Made by a program: the position numbers and the translations under genes
Shown: positions 10,935 through 22,544 of the stretch, one piece after another
Position numbering within the stretch: the stretch's first letter is position 1
How the letters are laid out: every line of letters starts with the position of its first letter
The notes under the pieces: generated by a model
The model's input: the letters and a program-made list of their open reading frames with translations, nothing else
Databases searched by the model: none
Told to the model about the DNA's origin: nothing
From: Meghimatium bilineatum
Lineage: Eukaryota; Mollusca; Gastropoda; Stylommatophora; Philomycidae
Direction: 5' to 3'
Assembly (NCBI GenBank): GCA_034231615.1
Contig: CM067309.1
Coordinates: 29,033,860 to 29,097,859, forward strand
DNA: 64,000 nt

Positions 10935-12372
10935 TTCATAAAGACTATAGCCAGGTCTTTGACAGAGTCAATGACGGAACAGAAAAATGAATTGTATGCC
11001 TTCAAGAAATAGGCATAGATTAAAAAGATTTCAGACTGATAAGAAATATATATTGATAAAAACTGAATCAATAAGATACTCACCGTACATAGAAATAAAA
11101 AGATGGATAAGACAAGGATTTATTTTATCACACGGCCTCTTTAATATCTACACAGAGAATATCTTTAAACATATACGAGAAGGAATGTCAGGACTCAAGA
11201 TCAATGGGAATATAATAAACAACATGAGATATGTAGATGACCCCGTTCTTTTAGCAGAAAATGAACAGGAACTACAAATAATAATAGATCATGTCAGTAA
11301 ATCAAGCAAAGAATATAGACTGGATATAAACATCCAACAAGCAAATTCCATGATAATCAGCAAAGTCACAGAAGAACACGTGCTAAACATAAACATGCAT
11401 GGAGAGAAACTACAAGTAAAACATTATCAATATCTTGGCACATAGTCACAAATGAATGCAGATGTGAAACAGAAGTTAAAAGAAGAATCAATCAATCAAT
11501 AAACCCATAATCCTTCAGGGTCGTAGGGGTACCACATTGGATGCTTCAGCACAGAGTCCTCCAGCGAATTCTATCCTCAGCGATACGGATGAGTGTGGAA
11601 ATATCTTGCCCTGTCCATTTCTTGTTGTTGTCTGTCCATGTCTTTATTTGCCTTCCTCTGCTTCTTTCACCCTCGACAGTTCCCTGCAGTATTGTTTTTG
11701 ACGAGGAATCGTGCCTGCATACATGTCCGAACCATGCTAGTTTTCGTCGTTTCACTATTGAAAGCAATGGCTCCTGGACACCTGCACACATCTCTACTTT
11801 ATTTCTACTTTATTTCTTATTTCTACTTTATTTCAAAAGAAGAATAGGAATGGATAAGAGTACTTTCAATGACATGATGAAATTATTAACATCTAAACAA
11901 ATTACAAACAAGTTAAAAATGAGAATTATAAAATGCTTTATATATTACATATTAACGTATGGCTCAGAAACATGCTCAGACAATAAACAAACAATTAGAA
12001 GACAGAATTGATGCCTTTAATATGTGGATTTATAGAAGAAGAGGGAGAACATCATGGAAAGATAAGAAAACAAACAAAGAGGTTCTAATAGCACGCCGTA
12101 TGAAAAAATAAATTATTAAAGGAAATAAAGCTCAAGTATATACAATATTTTGGACATATTAAAAAAACATGAAACCTTGTTGAAGACCTTACTTAGGGGT
12201 AAAGTCGAGAGGAGGCGATCAAGAGGTAGACCTATATACAAGTGGGAGAGTAACACCACGAGATCGATAGTTTACAGTCTAGCAGAGTGCACCACCAAAA
12301 CAAGACAAAGAGAGTATTGGAAGTATGTTGCTGCCAATCTTCGTTGCGGAGACGGTATGTGATGATTATGAA
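10935..12372 (+). mobile_element. RTE-like LINE family Y, RT and C-terminus, with insertion
   Basis: This is the reverse transcriptase of a non-LTR retrotransposon, 5'-truncated near a TA microsatellite. It opens at palm motif A ([12 protein letters not shown]). The frame 10987-11445 then carries KRWIRQGFILSHGLFNIY (motif B, normally RQGC..SP..FN) and MRYVDDPVLLAE (motif C, YVDD for the usual YADD), ending at HYQYLGT. After a 346-bp insertion (11489-11834) it continues MDKSTFNDMMKLLTSKQ, ILTYGSETCSDNKQ and ends near 12360 with LRGKVERRRSRGRP. Stops and shifts lie at about 10980 and 12000-12150. The endonuclease domain is absent. A minus-strand relative is at 21688-22338. Confidence 0.88.
11489..11834 (-). 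mobile_element. LINE family U 3' end nested in LINE Y, 11-bp TSD
   Basis: AAAAGAAGAAT flanks the insert at 11478-11488 and 11835-11845. The insert starts on the plus strand with an (AATC)n run, the 3' tail of a minus-strand LINE. The minus frame 11546-11791 reads SIVKRRKLAWFGHVCRHDSS and IKTWTDNNKKWTGQDI, then AEDRIRWRTLC. The element is 5'-truncated to about 346 bp. Relatives lie at 53810-53970 and 60290-60455. Confidence 0.9.
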
Positions 12373-12480
12373 TAGTAGATTTGCGAAACTAGAACATAAT
12401 TGTTGATGTGCCCTCATGTAATAAACTTGGACTGGTTTTATTTGATCAATCACGGTATGCTGGTGTTTTCTATATTGATA

Positions 12481-12865
12481 TATTGATAGAGAAAGATCGA
12501 ACTTGCGAAATGAAATGTTTAAGGAAGGTTATTGGAGTCACCAGACTTGACAAAATGCGCAGTGAGAACATCGGAAAGATAATAGGTATCACATCATCCA
12601 TTGAATATACAGATAAACAACAGATAAATGGTTTGGACATCTTATAAATATGAACGATCAACTTCCTATAAGAGATTATAACAAGATAGAATCAGGATAC
12701 AGAGCCAGGGGCAGACCTACGAAATGTTGGATAGACAACATCAAAACCATCCTGAATAAACATGACTACACCTCCATCAGAGCAGCACACATGGCCCTAG
12801 AACGCAGAGTATATCTCCTGCACAAACCCATGTGTTCAACCCCAAGTGTGCAAGCTACGCCACCA
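12481..12865 (+). mobile_element. RTE-like LINE C-terminal remnant
   Basis: Two plus frames carry the tail: CEMKCLRKVIGVTRLDKMR at 12510-12560, then SGYRARGRPTKCWIDNIK at 12690-12750 and a terminal MALERRVYL. One shift separates them near 12645. It resembles the remnant at 5085-5460. Confidence 0.8.
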
Positions 12866-12869
12866 CCAG

Positions 12870-13931
12870 CGGGGGATAAACAGTATCTATCTATATTCCT
12901 TCAGCGCCGAACACGTTTCATAGGGCAGAAACCAGAGCTCTCCAGTTTGAGCGATGTGATGCTACTGTGTGTTATTATTGTATGTTGTTGAAACCCATCG
13001 TCATACCCTTTTTGATGATTGTTCTGCCAAGAGTCTCTCTTGATCTTTCTCTTTTTCTTTTGCCAATGGTACCCATTTCAATATGTCCGATATAAGTTCA
13101 ATATATACACACACACACAAACACATATGTATATATGTTAGATTCATATATATATATATATATATACAGATGAGTATCTGTGAACGTCAATGAATCTGCT
13201 TCTATATATGTATGTATACTGGGCTAAGGAAGAAGATTAAGCTGTCCATGAGTAGCAAAACAGAATTGAGATGATGTCCTGAGGGAGGTCAATGCGCTAA
13301 GTACCTAACATCTTCATAATCTCTCAATCTCGCCTCCGGAAATTTATTAATATTTGCCCTCTTGGTGTCCTCACCGTGTCAACACTACCTCAATTTTCAA
13401 CTTCCTCCATTTTCAGCTTCCATTGCTAAATCGTGAACATGAAATCCGCTTGAGCTTCTAAGATTTCTATCCGAGCGAAATGACGAGAGCTGAAATGCCT
13501 GCTCGTGTGTGAAGACTTCAGATAGAAAGGAGATGAAATAAATGAAGATAAATGAGAAAGATGGGTAGATTACTTATAAAATGAGAAGAACGAAAGAATG
13601 ATAAAATGCCAGATGAAGTCAAGATTGAATAACGTAAGTAGTGGAAGCTCCAGGGTGATGGCAGGCATAACTTTTGAAGTAATGGGAAAACTTAAAAGAT
13701 TAATAGAAATTCTGATTAAATTGTAAATACGAAATCTTTAGTTTCGTAATACGACTATCCACGATTGCATCTATCTGCATATTATATAATATGACTGCGT
13801 GTTCTTTAATGTGACTCTTCAATGTTACTTAGCATGACTGCATTCTTCTTAATATGACTATGCATGTGACTTGATAATTGTGTATATTTATGTCGATGAC
13901 TCTATATAATATTTTATATTAGTGCGTGCCT

Positions 13932-13977
<46 letters not shown>

Positions 13978-14520
13978 TGCTCCATATGGCTGCGTGCTGC
14001 TTTGCGAACTTCTATCACATAATGTTCTATTTACAAGTCACTAAAGCACTTTCAGACTATGTTGGAATTATGCGCTAAATCGAGGAAGGTTAAATTCCTA
14101 GTTTCGAGACCATTTTGTCGTACAACTAACAATTAAAAATACAGTTTTCAGAGTAGAGTGAACACTGAAACCTCGCCAAATCTACTGTCTTCAGTGATTC
14201 GGATTGGTTATGTTGAACTTTCTGAAGGTGATTAAACACCTACATTATGGCACTAAGAGGATAAGCGACAATTCCATCAAGTTTTCATGTTTTTTTTTAT
14301 ACATTGTTATCCCTCTAAAGCGCATACGTTTATAAAAGATTTCTCTAACACAACTTTTCAAAAATAGTTTAGTTATTATTTATGTTGTATAATGTTTATA
14401 GCGAATGTTTGATATTACGTAACTATTTTGTTTAGTTTGACTAAATTATTACAATGGGAATCAACTGTACCATTCCGCATGTAGATAGATTACATAGTAA
14501 TCCAACATAAGTGAAAAAAA
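12870..14520. other. Unassigned spacer with TA microsatellites
   Basis: Contains short (TA)n runs at about 13145-13166 and 13934-13975. Otherwise nothing recognisable was seen on either strand. Confidence 0.5.
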
Positions 14521-14529
14521 CTCATTCCC

Positions 14530-16440
14530 TTAAGTAAAAAAATTACCTGGAACAGACTGCGATACGGACCACAAACTGCTGATGGCGAAGTTAAAAGTAA
14601 AAATGTAAAAAAAACATAACAACAAGAATACCCGTACCATTTGATATGGTACATTAGATTATATAACATCGAGATTAAGAAAAAAATAAGTTTTATTACA
14701 CTTCTAGAAATACAAGAAGAATTGCCCCCAAACGATCTTGCCAACAAAAATAACGAAGCTATTACCAACACTGCAGAATAGCTTCTACCTTTAAAATGGC
14801 GCAAAAATATCAACAATACATCTCAAAAGAAACAATGAACTTAATTTAAGATAGAAGGAGATGCGCAGTCGCCGGAAAAAGTCAATTAAACTACAGAGAT
14901 ATATGAAAACATATTAAGAAACGAATTAGGAATGACAAACAACAATACATAATGAATTCGTTTAGAGAAATCGATGAATAAAGACAACAAGGAAATAGCA
15001 GGAACATATTCAATGCCATAGGAGCATTACAACAAAATAACATCAAGCCGGCACTTCGAGTACTAAAAGATAAAAATTGAATACCCTAAAAGAGAAAACG
15101 TATATTCTACATAGATGGAAGGAATAGTGTCAAGAAATGTATAAAGGAACAACCCAGTCACCAAATGAGAACATTAATGAATTAGAACAAGAACCAGAAG
15201 CTACAATGGACTAGGTCAGACATTCAATCAGAAATCTGAGAAAAAGGAACATCAGAGATAATACAGTCCGGTGGAGATTCCGGTGTTTAAATATGCAATA
15301 CTTTATGATGCAAGATATGGAAATGCGGGATATGGCCGGAGGAATGGAACCAATCAAAGAAAGTAGACCGTCAACTATGTACCAACTATAGAACAGTATA
15401 ACTAATTAGTCAAACCAGCAATATACTACTGCAGATCATAATGAAAAGAATACAATGCAGATTAGAAACAGAAATTCATGAAGTTAAAGCCGGTTTTCGA
15501 GCAGGAAGAGGAACAAGAGACCACATATTCAACATGAGGAATATAATTGAGAAATGTAAAGAATACAGCTTCATAGACTACACCAAAGCGTTTGATTGCA
15601 TTAAACATCACCGACTATTGTCCATCACAGCAGACATGGGTTTCCCCAAACATCTAATATATCTTATTGAAATACTATATCCCGAACAACAAACAACAGT
15701 AAGAGTGAAGGTAGAAACATCTGACTGGTTTGCTGTTCAAAGTGGAGTGAGACAAAAAGTGTGCACTCTATCCCTTTATCTTTTTAACATCTATAGAAAT
15801 AATTTAATGAGAAATGTAAGAGAAGAACTAGAGGAAAATAAATTTTCATCCTTTCCCGTAGTCGTAACCTCCTATAACAGTTACCATATTGTTCCGACAG
15901 GCTGACGTTGTGCTTGAACTAGTTACGGGCACGGCGTGGGTGGGCGGAACAACAAAAAAAACCTGTCGCAAGGGCCAGAGTTGTGCCCTGATGTCGACGT
16001 CTGTTTTTGGCAGCATTGGACTCAAAACACCATCGAGTCGAATGGCTGTTGGAACAGAGGGCGGAGCACTTATGGGAATGCCCCACGTGCTGTGAGGCCA
16101 GTTTTCTAATCAAGAATCAAGAAATTTCATCCATTAAATATCGGTGGGTCCAAGATTCCAGAAATAAGATATGCAGATGACGCAGTTATGATTACACATC
16201 CTGATGGACTGAAACAGTTAATCACAGTAACAAAGAAATACAGCGGGATTCAAAATGTATTTCTAAACGTACAGAAAACACAACAATTATGACAAAAGGT
16301 AAATTAAAAATCGAACCAATAATCAATATAGACAATATAACTAGAACGTGTAAACAAATTCGAATATCTAGGAGCAAATATAAACAGTTCCCGAGATTGT
16401 TCAGTCGAGATTAGAAGAAGACCGGCGGTTGCAACACGAA
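14530..16440 (+). mobile_element. RTE-like LINE, endonuclease end to RT thumb
   Basis: The longest LINE body in the window. Near 14545 a plus frame reads PGTDCDTDHK-like sequence, the last (S/T)DH motif of the apurinic-type endonuclease. After a broken linker the frame 15441-15850 is a clear RT: EVKAGFRAGRGTRDHIFNM, FIDYTKAFDCIKHHRLL (motif A, catalytic Asp), then GVRQKVCTLSLYLFNIY (motif B, with KVCTLSL for GCVLSP). Repeat D interrupts it at 15852-16122. RT motif C follows at about 16165 (IRYADDAVMITHPDG), and the thumb at 16350 (FEYLGANINSS-like, frame-shifted). Several stops break it, so it is inactive. No intact 5' end was seen. Confidence 0.87.
15852..16122 (+). mobile_element. Repeat D, full copy nested in a LINE
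   Basis: An approximate duplication of AATTTTCATCC / AATTTCATCC (around 15841-15851 and 16123-16132) flanks the insert and the LINE resumes after it. The 3' end is TTCTAATCAAGAATCAAGAA, which also ends the copy at 4122-4318. It has higher GC than the LINE around it. The small open frame inside (15889-16095) ends with RMAVGTEGGALMGMPHVL, and a related stretch occurs at 51700-51770, so the 3' part may derive from a longer element. Confidence 0.75.
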
Positions 16441-16530
16441 TTGCAATTGATGAATCTTCATGAGTCTGAAGGGAAAATCATAGTAAACATCCTAATATTC
16501 ATGAGTCTGTACATACACATTCATTGTAAA

Positions 16531-16539
<9 letters not shown>

Positions 16540-16563
<24 letters not shown>
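16540..16563. repeat. (TA)n microsatellite
   Basis: A short TA run just before the tail of a minus-strand LINE. Confidence 0.95.
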
Positions 16564-16565
<2 letters not shown>

Positions 16566-16568
<3 letters not shown>

Positions 16569-16955
16569 TTCATTCATTCACTCATTTTCCTTTTGCTGAA
16601 GTTAGCGCATAGGGCAGAGGTCAGATCTCTCCAATTCTGTCTGTTCAAAGCTATTTTGTGCAGTTCTTGAATAGTATGGATTTTGATTGTTTTACTTTCT
16701 CTAAGTATTGTTCTTCTGAGTGTTTCTTTTGGTCTAACCCTTGCTCTTTCGCCTGTAGGTATCCATTCAAGAGATTAATGGTGTATGATGTTGATGTCTG
16801 CGCGTACGACATGCCCGATGTAGGACCAACGGCGTTTTCTGAAAACATCTGTGATGAAATTTTGATGTGTCTGTTCTCTGATTTTATCATTCGATTCGAA
16901 TTCACTCCAGTGGGTGTTAGTTATCCTACGAAGACATTTGTTCTCGAAACTCAGT
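16566..16955 (-). mobile_element. LINE C-terminal remnant with (ATGA)n-like tail
   Basis: The minus frame reads ENKCLRRITNTHWSEFESND, then REQTHQNFITDVFRKRRWSYIGHVVRA (split here for length), a standard LINE tail before a Pro/Arg-rich end. The 3' end on the plus strand begins with CATTCATTCACTCATT, the tandem tail. The 5' break falls exactly at the (TA)n run at 16955-16982. Confidence 0.78.
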
Positions 16956-16982
16956 AATATATATATATATATATATATATAT
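16955..16982. repeat. (TA)n microsatellite
   Basis: A 28-bp TA run at the 5' break of the preceding LINE. Confidence 0.95.
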
Positions 16983-16984
16983 TC

Positions 16985-19020
16985 TTTCCAGAACGTTGTC
17001 TCGTCGTGATACTCTGAACGCCTCTCCGTCCCGGGCAAGAAGGTCTACATTGGCCAGAGACATGTGCATACATTCTTCCATGTCGATGTCCATCGTCATC
17101 TTGGTCTTCGTCTCTTGCCTGGCACTCAGCTTGTGGACACCCTCATGCCGTGTAAACATCATAACCTTCATAATTCTACAAGGGATCGTCAGAATATTTC
17201 TGCAAACAAATTATTTCGCTTACACATCCTCATATGCACTTTTCTGTATGTAACTCCCTGCAAACTCACATCATAAATCTTGTATTCATGCTTCTAAGTA
17301 TGTATTCTTATATATTCACAAAAGACCATGTTTGTGTGCCTACCTCCTCCTGTTAGTTGTTCTGACAGTTCAGCTGTGTGTCTGTAGTTATTTCTAGCAG
17401 GGCAGAGCAATGAAAGAGAAGACTCATTGACGGGCAATGCTGTGGATGATGACACAGTACTGAAAAGAGATAGTACTGGCCTAATGAGGGCAACGATCGA
17501 TTCACTGCGGAATTAAGACGAAACTGGCACACACACAAAGAATGACAGAATCCTGGATGACCATGGGTGAGGGAAGAAAGTGTACCCTCTTTGGAAATAT
17601 CTGAAGATGGCATAACTAACTTCTGACTGTGTTTTAATCGACATAGATTTATTGGATAAATGAAGCAATCGATAATATAGTAGGCCAGCTGTACAAGAGA
17701 ACTGATACACTAATCACCTAGCGGAGAGCTAACCATGTTCACGCATGCATGGAACTTTCCGCTGTTTTGTGTCGCTAACGACATAGCCACTATGTTCCAA
17801 GTATTATTGTCTTATCATAGGATCCAGTGCATGTATAGTCCGTGTAATAATTAATAAGGTTGTGAACGATTTTCTTTGTAAATCTGTAAGTCGATGATAT
17901 TTTTGGCATGCAACTTTTGAATCTCAATAACGCAACACATTTTGCTATTATTAAATACATAAATGCTATAGATTTTTCACATCGACGAAGTTTCTTTTGA
18001 TGTCTTAGGACCATACAAATAAATGTAGTCAAATTTTAGATGTTACAGTCTGCAGGTTATTTTCTTTTTGTATTTTATTCATAGCCGGATTTCCACATTG
18101 CATTGATAGGTCAAGTAATTGTATGTGTTGACATTTATATACAATACTAAATGTGGTTCCAGTATGTGACAGTTATAGTATTTCCCTTCGGTCACCATTA
18201 GACCCCAGGGTGTCTTAACTGCACTGAAAACAAAATGTTTCATTGTAGACGAATTTGGATGCGGCGATGTATTTGTTTCCCCTGTATGTATGGCTTTTTG
18301 CGTCTTGTAGACGATCATTAAACAAAAAGAAGCAATCCTTTGAACATTCTCTCAGGATATATAATTTTTCAAGCTATCATGTCACAGCAACCGAACATTT
18401 TTGTTTGCATTTTGTTCTTTTTTCTTCCATTTCTTTAAAATATTATTTCTGAACAATGTTGCTCCCGCAAGCAGGTTATACCTCCAGATAGCTCTAGTTT
18501 CGGCCATATTTTCCCATATATTGGGGTTTATAATTCAAAAAGTTCTTGATGATTTCACATGAATTTTGGCATACGTTGTTAAAATGTCCATGTCGCGAAA
18601 ACATATGTGTTACTTGATGTCTAGCTGTAACGGTTATTTGAAAGCGGCGAATTCTTTTGATGTTTGCCCATGTAAATATTATTTCGACCATAAACAAAAT
18701 ATTTTACAGTAATCTAGTGCAATGATGACCCATAGGCGTGTCCACAAAATTTTACATGGTGGCAGGTGTAAAAAAAATTTAAAATATATCTTTTGTTCGT
18801 AGAGTCAATTTGATATTGTTCCATGCTCTTGGTGTGAGTTTCACAAATATTGTCGCTGCCTTTGAAATAAGTACATATACTTCTTCATGTAAGGAAATTT
18901 TGTCTGTAATAGTTGATCCAAGATATCTGAACTTCTGTATTGAATCAAGCGGGCTAATTTTTATAAGTAATGGTTGATGGTTTGCTTATAACATTTTTTT
19001 GAATTGCTTGGGTGGTATTG
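16985..19020. other. Unassigned spacer
   Basis: No recognised coding region. Near 18733-18750 CATAGGCGTGTCCAC resembles the kind of sequence found at ends of short DNA transposons, but no matching partner end was found. Small frames at 16996-17253, 17353-17613 and 17790-18032 have no known motif. Confidence 0.45.
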
Positions 19021-19100
19021 AGCAATGAAATGTTTTACAAATCAACTTGTAAATTTTGCAAATCAAACTTTTTTTAGTGTAGACTTAATCAGAGTAATGA

Positions 19101-20379
19101 TCATTCATAATCAGACGAGTCAAATAGGTCGATTACTGTTTTCGGCTGAACAAACAACAAACCTTCCTTTTTCCAATATTCCTCTTCTTGGCGTAACACA
19201 TGATCCTCACATTTCACCCAGTAGTCTTTATGTATATTTGATAGAGTCTGATTTGTAAGTGTCTCAATATCACATAATTTGAAAGTTGTATTTGTAGATG
19301 CTACGTGTCCTTTAACTTTTGCCCAAATTAGCTCTATAGGATTTAAGTGTGCATGATATGGAGGTAGTCTCAAACATCTATGACCATGTTCTTCAATTAA
19401 CTTGTCTATTTTAAATATCTTTGTTCGTTGTGTCTGTTTTACAAGGTTAAGCAATTCGGGTTTCAAGTACCTGTCGGTAACTGGTATGTGTTCTTTTATG
19501 AGCCACGTTTTGATTGCATCTTTTGTACTTGATGATGTTGGGATTATATCTTCTACGTTCACTACGTTATGGTATGAAGCATTGTCCATTATCAGACAAG
19601 AAGGTCTATCTAATATTGGAAGAATACTTTTTTCGATCCAGTCTTCGAATATGTGCCCATTCATTTCGGAGTGGTAGTCTCTATTGTCAATGGATTTTGA
19701 AATGAAAATTAGATGAGCATTCTGCAACAACCCATTATGTCTGCTACCTGCATGTGCAACTATCAAACGTTGCCCTTTACTACTTGGTACTGATCTTTTA
19801 ATACTTCCATCTGCTAACTGCCATTCCTTTTCATTTGTATGATGAGCGTTGATCCAAGTTTCATCTAAATACACAATATCATAACCATTCTCGCGCATTC
19901 CCTTCACTTCACGTAAATACTTGCTTCTAAGAGCTACCAGATGTGGCTTTTCACAAATAATGTTTTTTTCCACCAGCATACTTTCTAAAGGTGAAGCCTG
20001 CATTTCTTACAGTTTTCCATAATAAAGTTTTTGATATTTCAATGTCGTTATTAGTTTTCAGCCAAATCTTCAACTTTCTAAGTGTCACTTCTTCGTTTTT
20101 ATCAAACATTCTACATATTTCTCTTTTTACTAGGTCCTTATCGAAACTGTCTATCTTTTCTTTCCTTCCTTGCTTTCGTGAATTTGTTGGCAATAAATAT
20201 CCGCTTGCTTCCACTATTCGATCAAATGAACGTTTACACAAACCTAAAATATGCATTGTTCTCTTCTCAGGATTTGATAAAGAACAATAAAGATGTCCCT
20301 TTTTACGCTCTCTGCAGAAGTATTGATAAATCTTTATAGCAATGTTATGCTCAGTAAAATATTTCGCTTTCAGATTCAT
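19101..20379 (-). CDS. DD82E-type Tc1/mariner-superfamily transposase, near-intact
   Basis: This transposase would cut and paste its own element through a DDE nuclease. The N-terminal part (20379 down to about 19970) starts at ATG 20379 and carries a Lys-rich, helix-turn-helix-like region (LCKRSFDRIVEASGYLLP, then RKLKIWLKTNNDIEISKTLL). The C-terminal part (to 19101) has the DDE_3 core: IVYLDETWINAHHT (first Asp), CLIMDNASYHNVV (second Asp) and YHAHLNPIELIWAKVKGHVA (Glu). I count 83 residues between the second Asp and the Glu, close to the DD82E spacing described for the Sailor family, common in marine invertebrates. The only break seen is a frame change at the T7 run 19963-19969; one base fewer there would give a continuous ~425-residue frame, so a homopolymer error in the assembly is possible. 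No terminal inverted repeats were recognised. Confidence 0.88.
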
Positions 20380-20937
20380 TCTCACATAGACTTGCAGAAG
20401 GTAATATGCTTAGTGCCGCCTACTTTCTGTAAATATTGAGACGTGCCTCTGACTTGTGACTTGAAATCGAGTAAATAGCCGTTTTTGATTTCACATAATT
20501 CTAAGTTCAGGAAAAATAATATTTGGTGCTAAACGGGAATTTCCATATGTAACATTGCTTTATACAAATGTACAGTGGAAACAACTACTTTTAGAACGGT
20601 GCACATTCTACCGTGAGGGTCATGCCTTTATATTTAATAATCAGCTGTGAGATGTAAGCATCTACATAATCCAGCGGTTGTTTATAATTTAGATTAACTT
20701 TTTTTTAATATAGGTTAAATAAGGTATCTTTGATACTGGATCACATTTCTTTGATAAAAAAATATTTCTATAGCGACATTATTATTCTAAACCTAACTTC
20801 AAATGATCAATCCAAATGAACAATACGTTTTTGATAAAAATAATTTAACATCTCGGCAAACGAATCTGAACGGACTTTAGTAAATTATAAAACGCACTCA
20901 AAACAGCATGTCGCTTAAAGGTCACAAAGCTACAAAA

Positions 20938-21350
20938 TCAATCCCTGTAACTCCCTGACAGGAAGCATGCAGTATGTGACAGTTTTGCTGTTGATACACC
21001 ATTTTTTCTGTTATCTTCCACACACGCTGCAACAATTCGGCTTTCAAATATTTCTCCTCGAAACTGATACTTTCCTTATTAAGCCACGCCCAAATTTGAT
21101 ATTTTGTATTAGACACAGTTGTTACTGTATCTTCCTTTAATCCTGCATTGTCATGGGATGCATTGTCCATTACTAGATGTGACGGTTTTCCAGAATTGAA
21201 AGGAGACTGTTCTCAATCCATTGCCTGAAAATGTGTCTTTTTATTTCCGTATAGTACCAACCTTTTTGTACATTTTGCTAGGAGAATATGTCCAGCTTCA
21301 TGGACAATGCCGTTTTTCTTGCAGTGTAGTGCAATACTATTCTTGCCTTC
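20938..21350 (-). pseudogene. DD82E-like transposase remnant 2
   Basis: The minus strand matches the intact neighbour block by block: ARIVLHYTARKT (for RLIVAHAGSRHN), KRHIFRQWIENSLLSILE (for GHIFEDWIEKSILPIL), MDNASHDNAGLKED (second Asp region) and WAWLNKESISFEEKYLKAEL. The catalytic Glu region is not recognisable and there are stops and frame changes between blocks. It diverges strongly from 19101-20379, so it is a different, older copy and not a recent duplicate. Confidence 0.78.
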
Positions 21351-21517
21351 ATTAATATAATGCACTGGCAATTGCTGCTTGAATTATTTCTTTTCCATTC
21401 ACAGCCAATTATATTGTTATTCTTTAGCATAGATGTGGTGAGCATTGACGACATTAGCATTTGTTCACATGCACACTCCTCATCCTCAAGTGCGCAACAA
21501 AGGTTGTCTGCAACATG

Positions 21518-21583
21518 CCTCCAACATGCCTCCAACATGCCTCCAACATGCCTCCAACATGCCTCCAACATGCCTCCAACATC
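21518..21583. repeat. 11-bp tandem repeat
   Basis: CATGCCTCCAA repeated six times. Confidence 0.95.
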
Positions 21584-21687
21584 CACTGTCTCTTGTTTTC
21601 GTGTTGCACTGAGTTAGACTTTAACCTGTCCATCTTGTCATGTTTCTCTCACTTGTATCTCTGCCTACGTCTTGCTGACCTCCCTTC

Positions 21688-22338
21688 GACTTTACCCAAG
21701 TAAGATCTTCAACAAGGTCTTTTAATGTGTCCAAAATATTTTATTTGCTTGATCTTTATTTCCTTTAATAATTATTTCATCATATTAAGTTTTGTTAGAG
21801 CTTCTTTGTTTTGTTGTCTTCTCTTTCCGTGATGTTCTTCCTATTCTTCTATATATCAGCATATCAAAGACATAATTCTGTCTTATAGTTGTTTGTTTAT
21901 TGTCCATGTTTTTAAACCATACATTAATGTATAATATATATAGCTTTTTATAATTCTCATTTTTAGCTTGTTTGTAATTAGTATACAAGTTAATATTTTC
22001 GTCATATCATTGAAAGTACTTTTAGCCATTCATATGCTTCTTTGAACTTCTGTGTCGCGATTATGTCTCCAAGATATTGATAGTGTTCTGCTTGTTGCAG
22101 TTTCTCCTCGTGTGTTTGTGTGTTTAGCACTTGTTCTTCTGTGACTTTGCTGACTACCACGGTGTTGTGTTTTTTTGGGTGTTTATATTCAGTCCATATT
22201 CTTTATTTAATTTATAGACTGGATCTATTAGACATTGTATTTCATTTTCACTTTCTGCTAAAAGAACATTGTCATCTCCATCTTGTTTATTATAGTATAA
22301 ATATACATTATTATAGCTTTATCTCCTTTGTTCACTAA
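21688..22338 (-). mobile_element. RTE-like LINE family Y, minus-strand copy
   Basis: The minus strand follows the same order as 10935-12372: GDDNVLLAESENEIQ-like motif C near 22280, SKVTEEQVLNTQTHEEKLQ near 22130, MAKSTFNDMTKIL near 22015, and NKQTTIRQNYVFDMLIYRRIGR at 21850-21900. It is interrupted by several stops and shifts and is 5'-truncated next to a transposase fragment at 22356. Confidence 0.82.
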
Positions 22339-22349
22339 TTTATCTCAGG

Positions 22350-22495
22350 TATTTGCTTCTGCAATCAAGTGTGACTTTTCACAAATAATATTCCTGACGA
22401 CTAATGTTTTCTTAAATGTGAAACCAGTAGATCGTAAAATTGTTCACAGGTTATTTTCGTAAATGTCAATACTGCCGTCTGTATTGAAATGTAAC
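22350..22495 (-). pseudogene. DD82E-like transposase remnant 3
   Basis: TCACAAATAATATTCCTG and the sequence after it align with the segment of the intact transposase around 19940-20060 and with 48485-48600. It covers only the join between the N-terminal and catalytic parts. Confidence 0.65.
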
Positions 22496-22544
22496 GGCAT
22501 TAATGCTACAGATAAATAAACTTTATACTGGCACAACGAAATAC

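Noticed and set aside
18700-20900. Terminal inverted repeats of the DD82E element
   Set aside because: Several candidate pairings around the transposase were tried by eye; none was convincing.
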